64,000 nucleotides of DNA from Enoplosus armatus. Lineage: Eukaryota; Chordata; Actinopteri; Centrarchiformes; Enoplosidae. The position numbers were made by a program, and so were the translations under genes. This document shows, one piece after another, positions 11,301 to 26,300 of the stretch. Location: the NCBI RefSeq assembly GCF_043641665.1, contig NC_092200.1, positions 7,447,694 through 7,511,693 on the forward strand, given 5' to 3'. The notes beneath the pieces were generated by a model, which was given only the letters and a program-made list of their open reading frames with translations, did no database searches and had not been told where the DNA came from. Within the stretch, counting starts at the first letter, position 1, and each line of letters starts with the position of its first letter.

Positions 11301-14300
11301 GAGAATCGCTGAAAATCTAATGGGGGAGGTATTTTCCTATTTGTGTGACTAATTGATATGACTGCTTTAGTCTGTGAAGTGCATTAGTCACAATTTTCCT
11401 GTAAATTTGGCTCAGTTTCAGGCGAGGACAGGATTCAGGTTCAAGATCTAAAATGGTGCCAGTTCGTGTTAGGACAGAGATTCAGCTGAAGGGAAGGTCT
11501 TCGTACATACAACAGTGGATGACATTATTAGTAAGAATCCCCCATTAGTCTTGGCCAGCACAGTTGTATTAAAATAATTTACTAAACAGATTGTTAGTGA
11601 TGAGCATTGGTCGAAGTGTGGATACAGTCTCATGCTAAAGTACCCAAAGGGCCTTTGATCTGCATTAACACAACCAAAAGTGCTTCACTTTGGCTTGTGG
11701 CATGTCACCATTTGCACGTCCACTTTTCATCCGCAGGAAAGTAGTGCCCAAACACTGTTGTTCTGTGATGCACTTTAAACAAGGTTCTACTGGCACTCAT
11801 AAAAGTGAAACCTCTTACTCCATCTGGAGGACTGGAGATTTCCCTCAGGGCCAGGTTGTGTTGGTTCACTTTGAGCTCCTCAGCACATGAGAAAGGGGAC
11901 GCTTAGCTGTTTGACTTGCTCTGGTTCTCCCAATCACACCTCAGAAGAGGGAGAAAATCAAATGTCTGAATCATTCATCGCGGGTCAGGGAAAAGGTCAA
12001 GCCAACCTATTTCTGGGTCCTCTGTTGCCGCAGTGATGCTGCCATCTTTAATTCATGGCCGTTGTCTGGGCTGTAGCCTGGAGCTGGCAGCTGAGTGACT
12101 GAGAGTGACCTGCCTGCCTGGGAATTCTGAGACAAATTCTCTGGAAAGTCGGTGAGAAATGTGTTTGGTTACACTCCTCTGGATGTCAGGTGGTTTCACG
12201 TCAGGTTCCCTCTTCAATCAAAATAACCTCAAAGCCCCCTGACTCCCTGCTTCAAGCTCCTACTAATTATTCATTTAAGTAACTTTACACTTATTCTCTG
12301 GTACATTAACCTTAAAGGAGAAGTTTGACATTTTGGGACATCCACTTATTTGCTTTCTTGCAAAGAGTGAGATGAGAATCTCTGTATGCTAAATATGAAG
12401 TAACAGCCAGCAGCTTGCTAAACTAGCTTAGCACATGGACTGGAAACAGCTGGCTTGGCTCTCTCCAAAGGTAACAAAATCAACCTACACCACATTTTAT
12501 ACCTCATTTGTTTAATTGGTACAAAAGCCAAAGTGTGAAGAAAACAAACTGCCGTTATACAGAGGGTTGTGTGCCAGACTATTTCTTTGTCGGCCGACCA
12601 ATGTGTTAATTAATGAGCTTCAGAGGTGCTGTTAGATGGACTTTGTTACCTTTGGACAGAGCCAGGCTAGCTGCTTCCTCTTGCTTCCAGTCTTTGTGCT
12701 AAGCTAAGCTAACTGGCTCCTGGCTGTAGCTTCATATTTAGCGTAAAGAAAGAGTGTCCCTCTAGCACAAAATTGACATTTATCTGTAAAATATTATTAG
12801 ATATTTAAGAAATGTAGATATTTTTGCGGTGTGAAATTGAATTAAGTGTGATTCACCCCGGAAATCTCTTGAGGTGAATGTTACAGCATTATTTAAACAG
12901 CTATTACGACAAAATCTTGTCATGTTAGGATGAAAAGTGCAGGAGGAATGTATGAAAATGTTAAGCATGGTAATAAACTTTCCACGGCTGAATTGCTGAC
13001 ATGTGACGTGCTGCTTTTGACAAGAACAGACCTTTTGGAGCAGAGAAAAGTTTGGAGCCATCTTTAATTTTCGCCGGAGAGCGCCGTAATGACACAAGCT
13101 GTTAAAATCTGCGGACATGGTGTCAAGCTGATGCTAATTTGCTTGCAGGTGATGTTCTTCTCTGCTGTCCCTGCTCCAGCCACGCTCCCTTTTCAATTCA
13201 CTTGCACTTTTATTGCCGTTGTCACCAGCTGCACTGTTCTGAAATGGCTTTTTTGGCTGGTGGTACAAGTGTGTGTATGTGTGTGTGTGTGAGTAAAAAT
13301 GAGTCAGGTGTCCTTGGTTGTAGCTTATAATTATAATAAAAGATATGTCGTGGCCCCAGAGAGTGAATGAAATATGTCCTAAACTGCAGCAGGCTCTGGG
13401 AGTGGCTGTCCTCACTGCCAGACTCCCAGCATCCTCCTTGGCCCCTCAGACATCACAGATGGTATCCCGGCACCGGCCAACCACCTGTGAGGGGGGAAAG
13501 TGAACGATCAAGTCTCTGACTTCTTGTTCAGCCTCGGGTTCAGCCTCATCGGGAGACATATTTAATGTACCGGGCAAGGTCAGCCAATCACGGCCGAGAC
13601 ATCGAGACAGCTCAAGCAGCTCCTCCAGAGTGAGATCTGCTCTGTGATGTGTAATGGATGGCTTGATAATGTACAGGTTGAGATTATCTGTGATATTAAT
13701 ATGCTTATAATATTTTCTAATGAGAAACTCTCAGTCATAATTGCTTTTCCTTGAACAACCTTAAATGAGCTTTTCCCTTTAAACACGCTCCTCTCTGATT
13801 TCACGCCCCCGAGGGGAGACACCCATGCTGTTATGTCCCCGCCACGCTGTGTAGCTGAGATTTTAGCTGAAGGTGAATTGTTTTGGTGTGTGTGTGTGTG
13901 TATGTGTGTGTGTGTTGATCCTTGCTTACTTATACAGAAGATGCACTTGCTACCCTTAATAGCCGTTAGTTGTAATAAAGCAGGCAGGGGGCATCATGGT
14001 AAAGTGTCTCTCTGCTACACAGCTGTGGATAGATGCTTTGGAGAGGTCCAGGCCACAAGTAATTGATCCAGATTCACATTTCTGCATGCATCTCTCTAAG
14101 TGTTTTTATGCAAAACCTCCATAATGCATGTAATTTGCATTTGTAGGATTGCAGTTTTATCTGCTGTCTCTTATTTCACAGTCTTCTGACAATACAGGCC
14201 ACTAACTACCAATATATCATGCTAAAAAACTGTGAACAGACTTACTGCATCCATTGACCTTCTGGATCCTCCTGCATACTGTAGTCATAAATTAGGTCAC

Positions 14301-17300
14301 ACAGTGCCTATTTTGGGAGGGGAAGCTACTGCAGATTTACATCACCTGTAGTTAGCTCGCATTGAGTGCTGCTAACGATTATTTTCATTATCGATTAATC
14401 TGAGAGTTACTCATTCAAGAGAAAGTCCAAAATCCAAAGATGTTTAGTTAACAATGATATAAAACTGACAACTGACTGTCATTTTGTACTTAATGAATGA
14501 TCTAGAGCTGCAACAATTAGTCAATTTTGAATATATGCTATACATTGTCATTGACAAAATGTCAGAACTTTACTTGTTTCAGCTTTGGGTTTTGGTTTGT
14601 TGGTCAAAAAAAGCAGTTTAAAGATGTCATCATGGGCTCTGCAAATTTGTGATGGACATTTTCTTAGTATTTGCTGACATTTCATAGACCAAATGAGAAA
14701 ATAAATCGATAATGAAAATAGCTGTTACTCACAGCTCTTCTACTATCAAGCAAATTGCAGTTGTTTGATTTTCTGCCAACTGTCTAATCGATTAAATGAC
14801 TAGTCGATCGTTTCACTGTAGCACTACTCACATCAAATCAAATAATTTCACAGAAGGGTGATGCTTAACATTTATCACGACAGATTGGAACACAAGATAA
14901 GAAATAAAGGTTACACATTGAACAGTGTTGTGAGTACAAGACAAATGAAAAGTAAAAAAATGGGAGTCAGAAATCAATTAAAAAGCACTTTCAAGTCATC
15001 TCTGTTGATCCACTAAATCCCACTGAGGTTGTACTTACTGGATTTGACAGTTTCCCATTGATGAGCTTCTATGATTGATGAAGTTGACATTGCAACAGAG
15101 CACTCAATAGCAGTACAGCAGAGTGTAGCACTGTTTTGGAAAGGTCATTTTCTTTGTGAAATTATCTTGTATGCCTAGAATAACACAAGACAATGTGGCT
15201 ATTCTTCAGGATGCTTCATTAAGATATAGCCTGCACACCTTTTTATTTTTTTTCAGCTTTCTTCCTTTGCCACAACGACTCTAGCAGCCCCCCCCCCCCC
15301 CGCCTGAGGTAATCAGCAGCATCCACTGTGATTGCATTTTAATTAAAAGGCGCCATTTTAATCATCTCTGGTGTGGTGTTGGAGAGAGGGAATGTGGCGT
15401 TATCAATCCTATGTCCCTGTCTATCACACACACAAGCACACACACACACACACTATGTCTGACTAACTATGCTTGGCTGGATGCTTCATTAAATGGAAGG
15501 TCGTAATTAATATTGAGAGCTGACAAGGCCTCCCAGAGAACCCAATGAATTAAGCAGGGAAGTGATGAGGAGGTGAAGTTGAATGGACTGACACTAATTG
15601 CAGAGCGCTGAGACGCTTGATCAACAGGGAATGCGTGGCTCTTTCAGCTCCAAGTGGCTACTCCATATAAGTTTGGTCTTATGTATTTTTGTAGTCCTCT
15701 TCAAGTCAGGGTAAAGGAGAATTGATGGAATACTGAATGGGCTTACTGGGTTGGCCCCTAAGCCTTTTTTTTGTCTCACTAACTGTCCAAAACCAAAATA
15801 TATTCAGATTACTGACTCATATGATTTTTGGCATTTTTGCTTGAAAAGTAACTTAAACAATTAATCAATTACCAAAATAGCTGCCAATTTATTTTCTGTC
15901 GGCCAACTAATTTTTAAGTAGGGATGACCCAATCATTTTTTTCTCCTGATTTCATCCAAGTCCTTTCATACTCATATCTTCCATTAATTACTCAATTTTT
16001 AATATATCTCTGTTTATTGTTTCCTATATAATACAGCTGCACAGTGCATACTTTAGACGACAGTGAACCCACATTAAACCTGTATTAATTTATTTTTTGG
16101 CCACTCGGGGGCATCGCAACAAGCTGTAAACATAATATTGATATATTATCACCTTATTAAGTTGACATGGCAAATGTGTTAGCAAACAGTTACCTGTCAA
16201 CACATTCAGAAGTTATGGAGCAACGTTATCGTTCATTTGACGTTGTCTTTCATTCAAAATGTGTGCTTTAAAGGTATATAACAGATTTTTTATGGTTTCC
16301 TATTCTTTACAGTGCCTTATGTGTACTATGGATGGATCATTATGGATCAACCAACAGCATCATTTTAGAGTTATGGTTAACCTGCAAAATGAAGCTTAAT
16401 CTGTCCATGAAAATGAGGAATGTATGGGAAACTAAAGTAATAGTCAGGTACGAGTTGTCGGAAAAGCCATTTGTAGTCTTGGTAAGTTGTTTCTCCTCAG
16501 TTCAGGACATTCTGCCTTTTAGTTTTGTTCTAGAGAGCTGAGTGACCTTACAGCTCTGTTATGATGCCTCACTCTACATCATTAAATAGCCATTTTGCTG
16601 ACATATTGGAGCCATTACCTCCAAATGGTGTCATTTCATGAAATGTGCCCTCGACTTCCAAACAAAATGGCTGCATATTGTGCCTGTATAATCAAGTTAC
16701 CACGCAGACTAGACTTTTAATAATTAGAACAGAAAATGACCCTAATGATGGATCTGTGAAGAAGAAACTTGAACAAACTTGGAACGAGAGAAGTTCCTGT
16801 CTCATCCACACACTCTGTCCTTTTCTGTGTGAATTGATTAACAGACTTCTCGCACCTATCTCTTCTCATTATTAAAGAGGTCTGACAGAGGCCTCTCCTC
16901 CTACTCAGCCTGTTCTTTATTCACGGTCATGAGCTGCTCAATGCTGTCCATCGAGGCCACCGGGCCAAGAGGGTGCATCCAATTGCGTCACTCCTCCTGA
17001 TGAGCGGAGGGAGGGAAATAACAAAGATAAAAGACTTGAAGAAAGAGGGCTGAGGCTTGGCCTACTTGTTTATGGATTGTTTCTGTGCTGCCAACACTGC
17101 AAACGCCATACACTCTGTAGTATGAGCCTGTTAAGAGCTTACTGAACAAACCCAAATGCTGTGTTCTTAGTGGCTCATTTCTTGGCTGAAGGTCTGTATT
17201 GTTGTCTGGGCTCGTTTTGACCCTGAATGTGCCACTTCATTCAGCCCAAAAGACAGAAAATAACACTTCAAGAGGAGTTTTTACACCACAGACTATTTTT

Positions 17301-20300
17301 TTCCTTGAAACGTGTAAATGTGGAGGATCACCTGTGCAGATCGGCGAGCAGAACAATCAGTCCTCTGCTCGCTGCAACTCCCACGTGTGAAATATGAACA
17401 CAGGGAACAGCTACCCATAATGCTCCTGCCATCTGTTCATTTATTAGTCTGGAACACCCAGCCCTAGTCCAAGCGTTAAAGTTCATTAATATTCATACAA
17501 CATTCATATATGGAAACGTTGCCCATGGAGTTGGGGTATTAGCGTCAGAGACAGGATAGGAGAAGTCGCACTAATTGATGATTGATGGCTGTACCATTAG
17601 CAGTGAGGCCACTGTCAGAGTTAATTCAGTACTAAGTTGTACTTTTATAGAACGGTGACAGATTTAGAAATAGTCACATTGGGCTAATTACATTTCTGTA
17701 CATTCAGTCGTCTTTTGTATGTACTATATATGCTTATGGCCTCCATTTATATGTAATAACAAGGCATTTGTTACGTTTTCCTCACTGCCATTTGAAGTAT
17801 ACCTGCAGGTTTACAATTTCCTTAAATTGACAGGGATTGATCATCAAATTAGGTTGTCGCTAATTTTCTTTACAGATTAAAGTAATACTTCTGGAATATA
17901 CACTTATTCGCTTTCTTGCTGAGAGTCAGATAAGAAGATTGATACCACTCTCATATCTGTGTGGTAAATTTGAAGCTACAGCCGGCAGCTGGTTAGCTTA
18001 GCTTAGTCTACGGGCTGGAAATGGAGGGAAACAGCTAGCCTTGCTCTATGTAGGGGTAACAAACCCACAAACTGTTGTTTTTAACCTTTGGTTTTTGTAC
18101 TGGTGAAACAAAAAAGATATAGGGTTTTAATTAGTGAGCTTTAGTGGATTTTGTTACCTTTGGAAAGAGCCGAACTAGTTATTTCCCCCGAGCAGCAGCT
18201 AGCAGCTAACTGGCTTAACATAGAGATATGAGAGTGGTATCAATCTTCTCATCCAACTGTCGGCAAAAAAGCCAAAAAACATACTTCTCAAAACATCAAA
18301 CTGTTTCTTTAACCTTGTCATTTATTTGATTCGATGATTTAAAGAAAAGAAAAGCAGCAAATTCAAAAAGCTGATTTGAGAGAATTGCTGCCATTTTTGC
18401 AGATTGTAGCTTAGTAAGTCTTGTGTTTTGGCATTCATAATTCAATTTGGGAGTCTTGTTTTTTAAAACCATGTTGAAACTATGAACTGTCACGTGTTGA
18501 GCTATATGTGATTTTTTCCTCTTCTCTGGCCTCCAGGTTGCCTGTTTGAAGACGAGCTCTGTACACCGTATGAGTTCTGCGTCAATGGTAAGTCAGACTC
18601 AGAGAGTCATGTACGCCCACCACTCCTCATTATATTGTACATCATCCCTGTGGTACACAACCATCATCGACCCAACACAGTCCTAAAGCTGTCCTGGATA
18701 TTTTTAATCATTCGGGGATTTATAGATAGATAGATGGTTGCTCACAGCATATGTTTCTGCTCAGTTACGACATATGAGTCACGATATCTGGGAGCTGGGC
18801 AGCAACAATAAGACAAACAATATACAATATAAACAAACAATAATTGTCTCATCTCAGAATCAGAGTCAGAAATACTTTATTGATCCCAGGGGGGAAATTG
18901 TATCTCATTCATCCAACTACAATGCTTATGATCAATACCAGTTGGATGTTTTCCCCTTTATATGCCAAGGTTTCCCCAAACCGCAAATGGTCACGACCTC
19001 ATCCACAGACCTTCTTGTCTTGTGAAGATGGATGTGGTCTGTGTCAGTGGTTACCATGACAACGCGTCGCCTGCTGAATGGAGGGGAAATGTAGGGGCTC
19101 TTCACAATGTGGCATTCAGCAGAATCACACGGCAAGCTTTAAATTCGAAGGGGATTGATAGCATGTCGATATCGAGGATCATCTTCACGACAGAGCCATC
19201 TTGAAAGGTTAATGTATTCTCCCGTAGTGGAAGGTTTGAACACAGGACACCATATTGTGCATACATGCATACTGGGGATCCACATCTATCCCAATGCATG
19301 TTTGTTTTTGGCCTCACAAGCATAATGACTAAATGCCTGCGCTTCGAGGTTGCTTGTTTTGTTTGACTGAGTTTTGCTCGCTTCATTTACTTTCTGCAGA
19401 TTCATCATACAATCAATTTCACAAACAAGATGAAGCCAGCAAAGGGAACACTTGCTCGTTGGCAGACAGTAGGTTTACATGCAAAACATGATGTGACCTA
19501 TAGGAGACAGCATGGAGTAACACACAGGACAGGCAATGAAAAACAGGACAAGTACCAGTTTGAATATTAATATGTCAATATATATCCAAGTAGGATGTCA
19601 TGCTGCTTTGTTTACAACTAACCTCCCTTGTTTCATCTTTTTCCACTGCATATATCATCTTATACAGTACAGTACATTAGTCATACAGTACTCAAGTCAA
19701 TTTATCAGGGCTGCAACCAAAAGCAAAAACCATTATATTCATTGTTGATTAATCTGCTGATTATTTTCTCTAGTAATCAGTTAATACTGAATATAATGCA
19801 ATGACAACTACAGTCCAATAAAAACACAAAAATATTAATGAAAATCGATCAAGAAACAAATATATTAAAGATGAAATGCAATTATTATGAATACAAGTGT
19901 AAAAACGCAATAGGCATATTGCACAGAGAACTAATGAACGACAAAACGCCTCACTCTAATGAATATCAACAAGCTGAAGAAAAGAGAGAGAGAAATAGTT
20001 TGACATTTTGGAAAGTATGCTGATCTGCTTATGAAGCTACAACTAGCAGGCAGTTAGCTTAGCTTAGCATAAAGACTAGAATCAGGGGGAAATGTTTTGT
20101 TACATAGCCAAGCTACTGTAGCTGTTTCACCCTTTTTATAGTCTTTGTGCTAAGCTAAGCTAACCAGCTGCTGGCTATAGCTACATGTGGGTATCAATCT
20201 TCATATTGAACTATTGTTGTAAGATGGATTTTAAAGATGTCTGTTCAGGGGGTAAGATCTAATAGTGAGGTGTAGTCAGTAGTCTTTGGATTTGCAGCAT

Positions 20301-23300
20301 GTTAGAGAAGCAAATTTGGAGATCTCTACCCTTATTTCCATATTAACCCAGTTTAGGAGGAAACAGGGAAGGAGAAGGCGGCGCAGAAGAGAAATATAAA
20401 AAACTGACTTTAATTACACAGACTGCATTGGTACAGGGGGAGCTGTGTGTAGCCTAATAGAGGGAAATTGCTGACACCTCGACAGAAAAACCTCCGGAGG
20501 CAGAGAGGAGGGTCGTGGTGGGTGTGGAAGTTTCTTATTACATTAGACTCTCATGCAAGGCTGTGATGTGGATGGTCATTTCTTTTGAGATTTAATGTTT
20601 CTCTTTTCCCACATCTTCTCATCATCTATTTTATTTTATTTTTTACCACGCTTTGGCCCAAGGAGCCGCACTCACATTACCCCTCGCACACTGAAATGTA
20701 ATTACAGGCGTTATGCTCGATAAAGGCAAATATACACAGGCAAGAAAGACTAATGTTGGATTAATGTTGTACCTAATATGCAAGTAATGAGACATTATTT
20801 AGTTGCTTCATAACCCTCTGCGCATATTCAATCTAGGCTCTGTCTTTCTCCTGATGAGCAGCAGCCACCGCACAGACAGAGGATGAGTGGGAGTAACTAG
20901 GTCTGCCACTTCAACTCTTCCCCTGGTCCCTGAAGGAGTAACCTGGTTTATTCTGAGCTGGGCCAACCGTGCTCTTCCTCACCCGTGCTGTTGCCATGCA
21001 GGGTGGCTGAGGGGGAGGGAAGGGTTGTGAGAAGGAGCTGCTCTCTCTGGTGTCAATCTGCCCCATTCCATATGCGACTGACTGTCACTTACAGCGCATA
21101 TAAAAACAAAGTTTTCATGTTTTATTATTTTACAACATTGAATCAGAGAGAGAGACTTTTTTTCTTACACTGATCAACAGAAACAGAACCCTTTAACATC
21201 GAAGTGAAAACAGATCTTTACAACGTGATTTAATGTGAATTAATTACACATATAGAATTAAAAATATACAAAAAATATACCCTTTAGTAGGACACATCTA
21301 AATCACCACTGGTCTGCTGCCTAATTGACCGTTGCTAAACCTTTTAGCTACTGTTGCTAATGTTAGCCTTTACGATCTCGAACGGCACATGTGAGTAATG
21401 TTGGCAGATTTACCACCTGAAATTCTTAGTAATTTTTCAAACAATTTGTCTTCCATTTCACTAAGAAGTAAAAATAAACAGGCTCCTCGTTTCCTGCGTT
21501 AATTATATCATCTGAAATAATACTGTTTGCTAGCCGATTTTATCAGCTGTGGCTAGCGAGTGTAAGCTAATGCTAATGCTCAAACTCAATGAGTTGGTTG
21601 AAACCTCTCTCTATAAATTACCTTTTTAATGTTTCCAGCTGTTGTGTTTTAAAAGGAGAACCCTGTAAAATGTAAATGCTCAAAGACTGAGGCTAAAGAT
21701 ACATGTGAGTACTTGCCAAATACCTGCAAACAGATACTTTTGTGTTTTTTTTATTTATATTTCAGATTTAGATCAATCTGCCATATTAAATCTACTGTGA
21801 TCTATTGTAGTTAGACAGTAAAATGGTGAATACATTTTATAGGGTAACAAGTAGCAGCTGAATAAATAAAGTTCCTTCAGTATGTTCCTCTACTGTAGCT
21901 GCTGTAGGTTTATTCCCGTCCTCCAAATATCATTTGATCTCCTGCTGTCATGTCTCATTTGGATCCAACATCTTCAAATCTTTACTTCCTCTAAGGATAT
22001 GTGATTACTCTGAGACCGGAAATGCATTTTAATTTGATGCAACTCACTGGAGTCTGTGGTTTACTGGTATTATAAGCTAAGCTAAAGTATGGCGGATAAG
22101 TGCTACATGTTTCCCTGAGGGCACCGGTTGGCTCTTATTAAACACTTAACCAACAGTGTTTTATCGATCGGTGGTTATCTTGCCTCCACTTGGGCCAATA
22201 TTGTCTAAAACGCCTGCACTGTATTTTAGATTTAAACGATTTAGGTGATGCTTTTATTGATCGAAGCTTGCAACAAGTTCAACTGCAGCAACACTTTAAG
22301 TAACCACCACAAAATCTATAATCCCAAACAATCTGCATGGGCAGAGAAAGAACGCCAAGGCAGTCGGAGCAAATCCAAGAATAAGTGAAGAAACTGCTTT
22401 AAAGTATTAAGGATTTGAGACTGTACCAAAGGTTTAACAAAAGACACAAGCTCTTTCGTGGCAAATATGTGGGGAAATCATGGAATAAGTAAACAGATAT
22501 GTTAAAGATAAATGTAATAATAGACCTAATTTATATTCTTCAGCCAAACTGAATAGGCAGAATGTTTTGATGTAGCTCTGAGAGTCTATCTTTATTAATT
22601 TCTGTATTTACATGCAGATTGCAGCGCATGCATGAATGTAATTATCATTTCAAAGCCACAATTTTCACATAAAAAAGACCTGAATAATCTGTAAACACTT
22701 CATTAATCATATCCTGATCACTATAGCTTTTGTTTCTGTTCTTTTCTTTATTAGCAGGCTACATCTGGTCGGTCTTGGTGTGTTGATTTGGGCCTATTCA
22801 TTTTCATGACATGAGTTGCACAGCTAATACACCTGTTCCAATACGTCTTAATTTGTCTCCTGGGTCCGTCCTCCCCTCCTTCAGACGCAGTCTTTTAGAA
22901 ATGCTTTGCTGACTGTCAGCTTTAGTGTTTGCTCCTGTTATCCCACAGCATTAGCTTTCACAGTTTAAATAGCTTTAGCAGCAGCCGGGTCTCGCCCTGT
23001 CTGTCACAGCGGGAAGAGAGACAGTGTCTGGATTTAGAGCTCTTTACCTTTTTTTGGTTGAAAATCTCCTTCTTTATTTCCGTCAACATGGAGCTTATCC
23101 AGGTATAGCTTCTCTTTAGTGAGAATGTCACTGATTTGTAGGATTGTACATCCAAGTATCGATTGATTGATTCTCTGGCCTGTTTTATGCATTATTGATT
23201 ACATTGATTGAGGTTCATTTGCATTACAGTTGCCGTTTGTGCATCACAGTGACAGCATTACTCTTGTCTTGCAAGGAGGCACATATTGATCAATTGTCAG

Positions 23301-26300
23301 CTTAATATTTCCTCAAACCTGACAGATGATCATTAGAAAATCACTGTGTTCTGCTCTGCTTGATAGACTTTTCTTCATTCCCCAAAAGCCTTGAATGTGT
23401 TGGACCTACATAGATCTCTTGCAGTAATGCTGTGTGTTATCTGCTGACATATTTTAGGGAAAACTCTCTGATATTTAATTGCACTGCATTTCAGTGTTGC
23501 TTTCCGACTTGGACAACCCTTCATGCAGCAGACGCACGCTGTGCTCCTCCAAGCCTGAAATTAAAATGTTGTTCTTAGCTGTCAGAAATAAGGGCGGAAA
23601 AAAATCAGTGTTTCCTGCAAACTGTCAACTACAATGAACCATTGTTGCTTGTTTTGATAATCTCAGTATTGTGAATACACACTGTAAAGTGACAGGACAT
23701 TGCTTTGTGATTCATCATGCGTGCGGCTTCGAATGGTTCAGCATCACCTCGATAAATCAATCAACCGTTATGTTTGTCAAACAAGGATTTCTTTGTTGTA
23801 AAATACCTCTGACTTCTATTTTTAATGCACTAAATCTCTGTGTGTCTGTGTGTCTGGTTGCTATCGGGAATGTCCCTGACAACAGAGAAGGAAGTAACAT
23901 GTTTAACAGTGGGCATTGCCATGGAAACCAATGAGGGATGCAGAGCATCAAACATTTAACAGTTTCCCGTCACTTGTTATGTCACCAGCCTCCATTCATT
24001 TCTTACATAATATGTGTTGTTAGCTAGAAGAAATCACACCAGAAGTCCTTGACAAAACCTTATAATATAATATAAGTATAATATATATTAACCATGTCAC
24101 CCGTGATAATATCATTAGAAAAGAGGGGTTTGTTGGCGAAGAGTAACAAGACAGTTGACGTCCTGTGATTCAAACACGTCTGTGATGATCTGTGCATCTG
24201 TAGGTGGGAAGTTTTCCTCTGCGCTGTTTGAGATCCCAAAATAACTCCTGAGTGTTGTAGTGTGTTGTCTATGCTAATTCACCACCTCCCACAGGCTTTT
24301 TCCTGTACAGAGCTGTCATTTAACGGGTCACAGGCAAAGGGGGGGAAGTCAGGAAAACACCCGCTTCTCATTTAGAATAAGAATTCAATTTAGAGCCTCG
24401 TCTGACATCACATTATTATCTTTGTAATTATCAGCCACTGAATTTTACACTGAACATGGCAGTGTAATTACATTATTTTAGTCGAGGGTGAAGACCGATG
24501 CTTCGTGATGTTTAAATGGATTAAATAAAAAAGTGAACGTTTTCTTTTTTTCGCTCTTGATGTCAAGGTGAAGCTCGACACGCTCCTCCCTGTGTCAAAA
24601 TGCTACATCACATCGATGATAGAGAGATATTATTGATCATAAAATCTTGGATCTGTACTCATTTATATGTATGTCTCCTGGGTAAAATGTCATTGGAGGA
24701 GAGGACAGAAAATTGCAGCATGTAATGGACATCAGTGTTTGTGTTTTCTACGGTGCCCAACGTGTCATTGAGCATCAATCGTACCATTGATGTTTGCTGT
24801 CATTGTCCGACATCTTGGGGCTAATTAATGGGATGCTGCGGTGCATGACAAAGTGTTGATTCACATCATTACATCCCATCTAATCACAGTGGCATTTGTG
24901 CTCTCACGCGGTAGTATGCATGACTGCACACATGCACACAGACACAGACACAGACACACACACAGAAGAGATGGCTCAGATCGAATCTGCGGGATTCATC
25001 TCCAGAGATCATCTGTGAGGTGGACTTTCATTTAGTGCGTTTAGCCTACAAGATGCATGGATTTATCTCTCCAGCTGAGAGAAGGTGACAAGGAGGGTCA
25101 TTTATATTCCAGGCGTTATATCTGCACACTGCTATCTGACCCCGTGAGCCTCAGCATCCTTCTGAGGTCTAGACCAGCCATTGAATTATGGGGCTGATAG
25201 GGACTCTGTGGCGTGGGTTGCCTAGCAACCTGTATTGAGTGAGGCGGGAGGCCTGCTGATAGGGAGATCCCTGATAAAGTCCTTCCTGCCATGAACGGCT
25301 GCTTATCGTGGTGCTGTCAGAGGAAAAATGTCAGCTATTAGCTCCCCCAAAATAGGAAGTCAGGAGGTGCGGAGACACTGCAGGTGCCACACACCATTAC
25401 AACATTTCAACTGGGCGGGTGGACGTCATTTTACTTTGTCAGACAGCAATCGATGTCCAGAAATATTTCTAACATCTTTGTCATGTGTGCTTCTCACTTT
25501 CAACTATCAAAATATGTCCCTCATGAACCTGTTTGCACTGTTTTCCTCTTTTCTTTTTCTGTAGATGGAGTGTTTGGACGGTGCCAGGAGTTGGCGGGTG
25601 CAGACCTGTACACGTACGATATTTCTTCCTCTGCTCTGCAACGCCTCAGGTTCCTCCTACAGAAACTGGCGCACAGAGGTACATACTGCCCATTTGCCTG
25701 TCTGTCTTTGTCCGAGTCTTCCTTTTTTTTTTTTCCTTTTCAGCAGCCTTTATCAGTCATGTACAGGGCTTACAGCAAATGCTTGTCAACTGCCATTATG
25801 TGAAGCAAGCCAAATAAGCCAAGCTGTCTCTTTGGCTAGCATAGCACGACGCCATTGAGCTAGGTCATCTGACTCATATCGGGCCATTGTTTCACCATCA
25901 TCGCCAAACTCCAGCAGCCAATCTAATTGGCTTGTATGCCGGTAGGACATTTAGAGCTAATTTTGTGGATGAGTAACTGTGAGGTGTACAGTGTAATCAC
26001 ATTAGACAGCCTCTCCTACTCAATCAATGGCAGCAGCTAATGTGTTTGTTACAACAGGCTACATCTTCAGGGGCATATAGTGAATTTACAATAAGATGTC
26101 CTCAAAACAGAAGAAACTGTATCGCTCATTATGAATGAAGTTACGGAAGGAATTTAAGAAGCAGCGGTCTCCCAACCATGCTGGAGTCATGCTGAGAATG
26201 TAAAAGTCTCATCAGCACATCTCCTCAGTTCTGTCACGGTAATATGGCCGATTTTATATTCAAGTCTTGTACTGGCTGTGGAAGACACAGCTTCTTCTTA

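Larger units (their letters stand above)
4481..18536. other. PTPRN2 intron 1 (14 kb)
   Basis: It is AT-rich with no supported exon. It holds a REST-like element near its start, TG microsatellites (5266-5301, 13885-13915), a 14-base C run at 15288-15301, a local duplication at 6585-6925, a 'GCATGCTAA' repeat at 9118-9510, palindromic repeats at 12312-12782 and 17880-18310, and 'CGATTAATC' repeats at 14375-14825 and 15715-15925. Confidence 0.7.
18588..25564. other. PTPRN2 intron 2 (7 kb)
   Basis: No exon is supported. It holds a LINE-tail-like motif at 18855-18900, a 'CGATTAATC' fragment at 19708-19800, a palindromic repeat at 19985-20225, GATT repeats at about 23159-23172 and a (CACAGA)n tract at 24936-24964. 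The remainder looks like unremarkable AT-rich intron. Confidence 0.65.

Noticed and set aside
18932..19386. Overlapping minus-strand ORFs (for example VVKMILDIDMLSIPFEFKA)
   Set aside because: They look protein-like in places but have no recognised family, splice sites or start context. They may belong to the retroposon whose tail is at 18855, but this cannot be shown.
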